The notes beneath the pieces are model-generated. The model was not told where the DNA came from and made no database searches. It saw only the letters and a program-made list of their open reading frames with translations. A DNA stretch of 9,463 nt from contig JAUWBK010000028.1 of NCBI GenBank assembly GCA_030605045.1, forward strand, positions 1 through 9,463, written 5' to 3'. This document shows, piece by piece, positions 5,566 to 9,463 of the stretch; position 1 is the first letter of the stretch; each line of letters opens with the position of its first letter. The translations under genes were made by a program, and so were the position numbers. The stretch comes from Dehalococcoidia bacterium. GTDB lineage: Bacteria > Chloroflexota > Dehalococcoidia > Dehalococcoidales > RBG-16-60-22.

Positions 5566-6084
5566 ATGAAAGGTGAAAGTATTGTCTTAATTGGTATGGC
5601 AGGCGTGGGCAAGTCTACCATCGGCATGTCATTAGCTAAAGCTCTGGGGTTTAATTTCATTGATGTGGACGATTATATTTTGGAGAAAGATGGCAAGACG
5701 ATACAAGAAATCATTGATGACGAAGGTGAAGGGGCTTTTCTGCAATTAGAAAAACGGAGAATGTACGAAGTAGATTTGCCCCGAATGGTGGTGGCTCCGG
5801 GCGGGAGTATTATCTATCATCATGACCTTATGGAATACCTGAAACAAAACTCAACCTTAGTTTTCTTGGACGATTCTTTTGAAAACATAGCCGAAAAGCT
5901 AACCGGTGAATTGGATAGAGGCATAGTAGGGTTAAAGAACAAATCGTTAAAGCAAATATACGAGGAGAGAAAACCTCTTTATTCCAGATATGCTGACATC
6001 ACGGTAAATTGTCAAGATAAATCACAGGACCAAGTAGTTAGCGAAATACTGCAATATTATTGGGACTTAAGCAAAAACCCCTAA
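5566..6084 (+). CDS. Shikimate-kinase-like P-loop kinase with an altered substrate site
   Basis: A 172-residue nucleoside-triphosphate-dependent small-molecule kinase of the shikimate/gluconate kinase fold. From ATG at 5566 the Walker A loop is GMAGVGKST at 10-18; Asp33 and Asp35 (IDVDD) match the metal/substrate aspartates. Arg118 matches the lid arginine and Arg135 (ERKPLY) the second substrate arginine. However, the arginine of the FRxxE motif (Arg58 in the M. tuberculosis enzyme) is Leu59 here (FLQLE), and the GGG motif is GGS (79-81). Shikimate phosphorylation is therefore doubtful. In-frame starts also exist at ATG 5554 and TTG 5536 (the latter with AGGTG upstream), but TTG 5536 abuts the -10 of the predicted promoter and 5566 gives the usual family N-terminus. 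Its stop touches the stop of the convergent aminotransferase gene. Confidence 0.82.
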   Translation: MKGESIVLIGMAGVGKSTIGMSLAKALGFNFIDVDDYILEKDGKTIQEIIDDEGEGAFLQLEKRRMYEVDLPRMVVAPGGSIIYHHDLMEYLKQNSTLVFLDDSFENIAEKLTGELDRGIVGLKNKSLKQIYEERKPLYSRYADITVNCQDKSQDQVVSEILQYYWDLSKNP

Positions 6085-7278
6085 TTATTTTTTCTTCAGG
6101 TTCCGGGTAGCTGCGCTCACCCCAGCTCCTGCCTCTAATGAGTAACCTTCCTCAACCAGCAGTTTTTCTAGTGCGGAGAGGAAAAGCAATACATTCTCCT
6201 CAGTTGAGGAATGCCCCATGAGACCGATGCGCCAGACCTGCCCTTTCAGTGCCCCGAGGCCACCACCTATCTCGATACCAAACTCGTTGAGCAGCCTCTG
6301 CCTTACCCGCAGGTCATCAACATTAGAGGGGATGCGCACCGTGGTCAGGGTACTCAGTCGGTGCCCCGGCTGAGCGTGCAGGGTCAGTCCCATGGCCTCC
6401 AGTCCAGCGTGAAGGGCTGCGCCGTGTCTGAGGTGGCGTTGAATACGGGCTTCCAGACCCTCCTCAGCGATTAGTGCCAAGGCTTCATGCAGGGCATAGA
6501 ACATACAGGCCGGCGCGGTATGATGATAGGTTCGGCCGCCATTGGCTAACCAGTATTTGGCGAGTAACGAGAGGTCGAGATAGAAACTTGGTACGTTACA
6601 GGTGCGCGTCTTTAGTGTGTCCAGAGCGGTTTGGTTGGCGGTAAAAGGAGCCAGACCAGGCGGACAGCTGATACACTTTTGCGAGCCGCTATAGCAAATG
6701 TCGATGCCCCAGTCGTCTACCGCCAGCTCCTGTCCCCCCAGTGAGGTAACCGCATCCACCAGAAACAGCGCGCCGCATTGCTTCGCTAGCTGGGAAGCCT
6801 CGGTTAAGGGCTGCAGGACACCCGTGGAAGTCTCCGCATGAACCAAAGCCAAGAGTTTCACCTGCTTCCGGGATTTTAAGACGGCTTCGATAACCTCAGG
6901 TTCGATGATTCGGCCCCACTCGGCATTCAATTGAACCACATCGGCACCGTATCTCAAAGCGTTGTTCACCATCCGCTCGCCAAAAAAACCGTTCACCCCG
7001 ATGACAGCCGTATCACCCCGCTCCAGGAAATTAGCGAAGCTGGCTTCCATTCCCGCCGAACCGGTAGCCGAGATGGGAAAGGTAAGCTCATTCTCAGTCC
7101 GGAAGAGGAAGCGTAGTAACTTCATGATATCGTCCATAACGGTGAAGAAATACGGGTCCATGTGTCCCAGCAGCGGTTCCGTCATCGCTTGTTGGACACG
7201 GGGATGAATATTGCTGGGCCCGGGGCCGAGGAGAATCCGACGTGGGGGTTTTAGCTCCTGATATGACATTTCAGGCAT
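6085..7278 (-). CDS. Serine/alanine-glyoxylate aminotransferase (PLP class V)
   Basis: Transfers an amino group from serine or alanine to glyoxylate, giving hydroxypyruvate or pyruvate plus glycine. From ATG at 7278 (397 residues) the landmarks are GPGPSN 18-23, ATGSAGMEA 71-79, HAETSTG 147-153, PLP-ring Asp175 (LVDAVTSLGG), Schiff-base Lys201 (SGSQKC), YHHTAP 251-256, and substrate-carboxylate Arg350 (VWRIGLMG). All match the AGT/SGAT family at normal length; serine versus alanine preference cannot be read, though the neighbours favour serine. A TTG six bases upstream (7284) is in frame but lies directly on the Shine-Dalgarno GAGGTGA (complement of 7285-7291), which is correctly spaced for 7278. 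It follows the GcvT-SHMT fusion by 40 bp and is almost certainly co-transcribed. The C-terminus ends in a lysine-rich tail (RNLKKK). Confidence 0.93.
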   Translation of the reverse strand: MPEMSYQELKPPRRILLGPGPSNIHPRVQQAMTEPLLGHMDPYFFTVMDDIMKLLRFLFRTENELTFPISATGSAGMEASFANFLERGDTAVIGVNGFFGERMVNNALRYGADVVQLNAEWGRIIEPEVIEAVLKSRKQVKLLALVHAETSTGVLQPLTEASQLAKQCGALFLVDAVTSLGGQELAVDDWGIDICYSGSQKCISCPPGLAPFTANQTALDTLKTRTCNVPSFYLDLSLLAKYWLANGGRTYHHTAPACMFYALHEALALIAEEGLEARIQRHLRHGAALHAGLEAMGLTLHAQPGHRLSTLTTVRIPSNVDDLRVRQRLLNEFGIEIGGGLGALKGQVWRIGLMGHSSTEENVLLFLSALEKLLVEEGYSLEAGAGVSAATRNLKKK

Positions 7279-7284
7279 AGACAA

Positions 7285-7291
7285 TCACCTC
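7285..7291 (-). promoter_or_regulatory. Shine-Dalgarno deciding the aminotransferase start
   Basis: The transcript reads GAGGTGA, then TTGTCT, then ATG. Spacing is right for ATG 7278 and far too short for the TTG that follows it immediately. Confidence 0.75.
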
Positions 7292-7318
7292 TTTTGCTTT
7301 TCCTTGATATCAATGACT

Positions 7319-9463
7319 TTATGATTTTACCAAACGGTCGATGAGGTCATCAACCAAAGGTTTAGCCTGTTCCTCGGGCAGACAATACTGCATCCTGGTG
7401 AATTTCTGTCTAAAACTGGAGACCGGCTGCGAAACATCCTTTTCCTCAAGTATTACCACGGCCATATACTCAGCCAGCTCGGTGAAGTCGGTTTCCTTCA
7501 TGCCAAACCGGGTCATCTCCTGGACGCCCGTCCTGAGACCGCTGCTGGCAGTAAAACCCTCGTCGTCAGGTAAAGCCTGGTAGTTCACGATGATGTTATT
7601 TTTCTCCAACCGGTCGGCGACCTCGACTCCTTTGGCGTAACCGACTCGCAAGACAACCTGATGCGTTTCAGTGTAATTGACCGCAGGGTCTCCCTCCACC
7701 TGCAACCCCTGTTCTTTTAGCGCTAAAGCAAAGGCTTTGGCGTTGACCATCACCTGCTTCTGGTAATCGCGCCCATAGGTATTCATCTCGTAGGCGGCCA
7801 TTAACAGTCCGAGCAGAGTACCAAGGTGATGACTACTCACGCTGCCGGGGAAAGCTCTCCTGACGATGCACTGCCAGAGGTCGAAGTAATCCGTTCCCTC
7901 GCTCATATTGCTGGCGATTATCCCTCTCTGCGTACCAAAGAAGGTCTTATGTGTGGAAGCGGTGATAATGTCGACCCCTTCCGAAAAGGGCTCCTGGAAA
8001 TTAGGGCCGAGCAGACCTAAAACATGGGCGGCGTCATACATAATCATCGGCTTTGGTTTTAAGTCGGCAATCATTTCGGCTAACTCCTTAACCGGTTCAT
8101 GGTGCAGTGTCATACTTTTACCCAAAATAATCAGTTCCGGCTTGTGCTCGGCAATCAGTCCCGCCGTTTTGGGAAGGTCTATCTGGTAAGGATTATCGGG
8201 CAAAACGGGAAAGTTCACCACCGCCCATCTTTCAGTAACCGGGTCGATGGCAACATAATCTCTTAATGCTCCCATTGGCTGGGCGCTTAAGTGCCCCCCT
8301 TTGCCAAGATGATAGTTCATGACGCTTCTCAGTCTCCTGGGCTCCGCCCGTCGATCTACCCGGTTGAAATAGTCCAAGAGACCGCTGAACACGGTGGTGT
8401 TGGCCATCTGGCCGCTAATCAGCCTCATTTCTACTTCGGAGCAGCCGAGGAATTCCTTCATCCTTTCGACTAACTCAACTTCTATCTCAGCAATAAATCC
8501 AGTGCCTTGATAGTAATAGGCTTCAATATTTCCCAGCGCTTCCACTCTTCGGTGCTCGGCATATCGTCCTGATGGGTCGGCGATGGTGAGCAATTTTACC
8601 AGTGGTGATGCCGTCTGCTCAGAAGGAATGAGGTTGACGGTGTTTTTTTGTCTCCATAGGGTGTTGTCGCCAGCTTTCTTCACCAGGCTTTTGGCCAGAT
8701 TTGCCAGAGACTCCCTAGTCTTTGTCGCGGTGAGGTTTCCTGGCTCTTCAAGTAACAGGGGTCTGGCATAAGGTGCCGCTTCACCACCGATATGCCTCCG
8801 GACAATTACTCCTTCCGCTGTTTTGTCTCGAATCATGACTTTCGTTCTTTGGCCTTCCCTTAAATCAGCATCGAGGTAGGCCAGGCATATCGACCTCCGA
8901 AGAGGTTCGCTACCGGGCTTGGCTTTGACGCCGGCACCTTCGGCTTTCCAGTAAGGAATCATGGTGCCACTGGTCACGTTCCCGACCAGGCCTCCATTCA
9001 CGTGGACGGGGCAACCGGCTCGGGCGATACCACCGCCAGATATTGACATCAGAAAGATAGTTCTGGGAACCAGTAACCTCTCTTTTGGCATGTCAAGACA
9101 GCCTTCCTGCCTCAGTTTGATTTCCTGGAACTGCTTCATCAGGGCATCTCGACCAATAGATTCCCCCTTGAGGTGACTAAAGCTTACGGCAAATCTGGCG
9201 GCGGGCAAAGCAAACACCGGAATCTCCTTTCCCTCCACATCAGTCCCCAACTCATGTCCGTATAAGGGAAGGCCAGCCTCCAACCTCAGCGTATCTCTGG
9301 CGCCCAATCCCGCAGCAACAATACCCTTCTCCTTCCCGTTCTCCAGCAGCTCGTTCCAGAGACGCGTGGCAATATCTGCGGGTGGAAATAACTCAAAACC
9401 TATTGGCTCACCGGTATATCCGGTTCGCGCTATGGCTACCTTTGCGCCCAGCATCTCGGCAAT
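7319..9463 (-). CDS. gcvT-glyA: GcvT-SHMT fusion: glycine-cleavage T-protein joined to serine hydroxymethyltransferase (5' end cut by window edge)
   Basis: One unbroken frame from base 9463 to TAA at 7319 (714 residues in view). Numbers count from the first Met, 9454. Residues 1-236 are the second half of a T-protein: RTGYTGEPIGFEL 10-22, GLGARDTLRLEAG 49-61 and TSGT 161-164 (C-terminal barrel, with an extra segment around 168-185). About 180 N-terminal residues, including the catalytic Asp, lie outside the window. After a short linker (237-250), residues 250-711 form an SHMT: NLIPSEQ 274-280, RYAEH 297-301, SGQMAN 347-352, GGHLS 386-390, PLP-ring DAAH 474-477, Schiff-base Lys503 in STHKT, and carboxylate Arg641 in SGLRTG. 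Both activities share tetrahydrofolate: the T-protein makes methylene-THF from glycine, and SHMT uses it with glycine to form serine. No ATG starts an independent SHMT at the junction. Co-transcribed with the glyoxylate aminotransferase. Confidence 0.92.
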   Translation of the reverse strand: MAEMLGAKVAIARTGYTGEPIGFELFPPADIATRLWNELLENGKEKGIVAAGLGARDTLRLEAGLPLYGHELGTDVEGKEIPVFALPAARFAVSFSHLKGESIGRDALMKQFQEIKLRQEGCLDMPKERLLVPRTIFLMSISGGGIARAGCPVHVNGGLVGNVTSGTMIPYWKAEGAGVKAKPGSEPLRRSICLAYLDADLREGQRTKVMIRDKTAEGVIVRRHIGGEAAPYARPLLLEEPGNLTATKTRESLANLAKSLVKKAGDNTLWRQKNTVNLIPSEQTASPLVKLLTIADPSGRYAEHRRVEALGNIEAYYYQGTGFIAEIEVELVERMKEFLGCSEVEMRLISGQMANTTVFSGLLDYFNRVDRRAEPRRLRSVMNYHLGKGGHLSAQPMGALRDYVAIDPVTERWAVVNFPVLPDNPYQIDLPKTAGLIAEHKPELIILGKSMTLHHEPVKELAEMIADLKPKPMIMYDAAHVLGLLGPNFQEPFSEGVDIITASTHKTFFGTQRGIIASNMSEGTDYFDLWQCIVRRAFPGSVSSHHLGTLLGLLMAAYEMNTYGRDYQKQVMVNAKAFALALKEQGLQVEGDPAVNYTETHQVVLRVGYAKGVEVADRLEKNNIIVNYQALPDDEGFTASSGLRTGVQEMTRFGMKETDFTELAEYMAVVILEEKDVSQPVSSFRQKFTRMQYCLPEEQAKPLVDDLIDRLVKS

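Noticed and set aside
7304..7313. Ten-base palindrome TTGATATCAA between the fusion gene and the aminotransferase
   Set aside because: Short, AT-centred and without flanking symmetry or a U-run; it can easily occur by chance and is not a terminator.
8700..8760. Possible separate SHMT gene starting at the fusion junction
   Set aside because: There is no ATG between residues 208 and 331 of the frame and no Shine-Dalgarno at the junction; the frame is continuous.

Overview
This window looks like bacterial chromosome, most likely from an uncultured member of the Chloroflexota close to the Dehalococcoidia. The inference rests on a lipoprotein-type binding protein with a long Ala-Pro tether, the mix of ATG, GTG and possible TTG starts, and the gene families present. 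No 16S or other phylogenetic marker is in view, so the placement is moderate confidence only. There are no RNA genes, insertion sequences or CRISPR repeats.

Left part (1-2799, minus strand): a TRAP transporter operon in the order dctP (binding lipoprotein), dctQ (small membrane subunit), dctM (large permease, cut by the left edge). It should import a carboxylate-type solute on an ion gradient. dctP and dctQ are separated by a perfect 12-bp GC-rich hairpin that buries the dctQ ribosome-binding site. A 434-bp gene-free region (2800-3233) follows, with candidate promoters, a possible structured leader and two related palindromes. Beyond it lies a divergent MarR-family regulator (3234-3710), the obvious candidate to control the transporter.

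Middle (3779-6084): a PPC/DUF296-domain protein and a zinc-dependent alcohol dehydrogenase on the minus strand, then a shikimate-kinase-like P-loop kinase on the plus strand. The dehydrogenase and kinase genes diverge from a 128-bp gap holding back-to-back promoters. The kinase lacks the arginine that binds shikimate in known enzymes, so its substrate is uncertain.

Right part (6085-9463, minus strand): a two-gene operon. Upstream is a natural in-frame fusion of the glycine-cleavage T-protein (GcvT, C-terminal part visible, start beyond the right edge) to a divergent serine hydroxymethyltransferase. Downstream, 40 bp away, is a serine/alanine-glyoxylate aminotransferase. Together these could take the one-carbon unit of glycine as methylene-tetrahydrofolate, pass it to a second glycine to make serine, and transaminate serine with glyoxylate to give hydroxypyruvate and glycine. 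The fusion is the most unusual object in the window.
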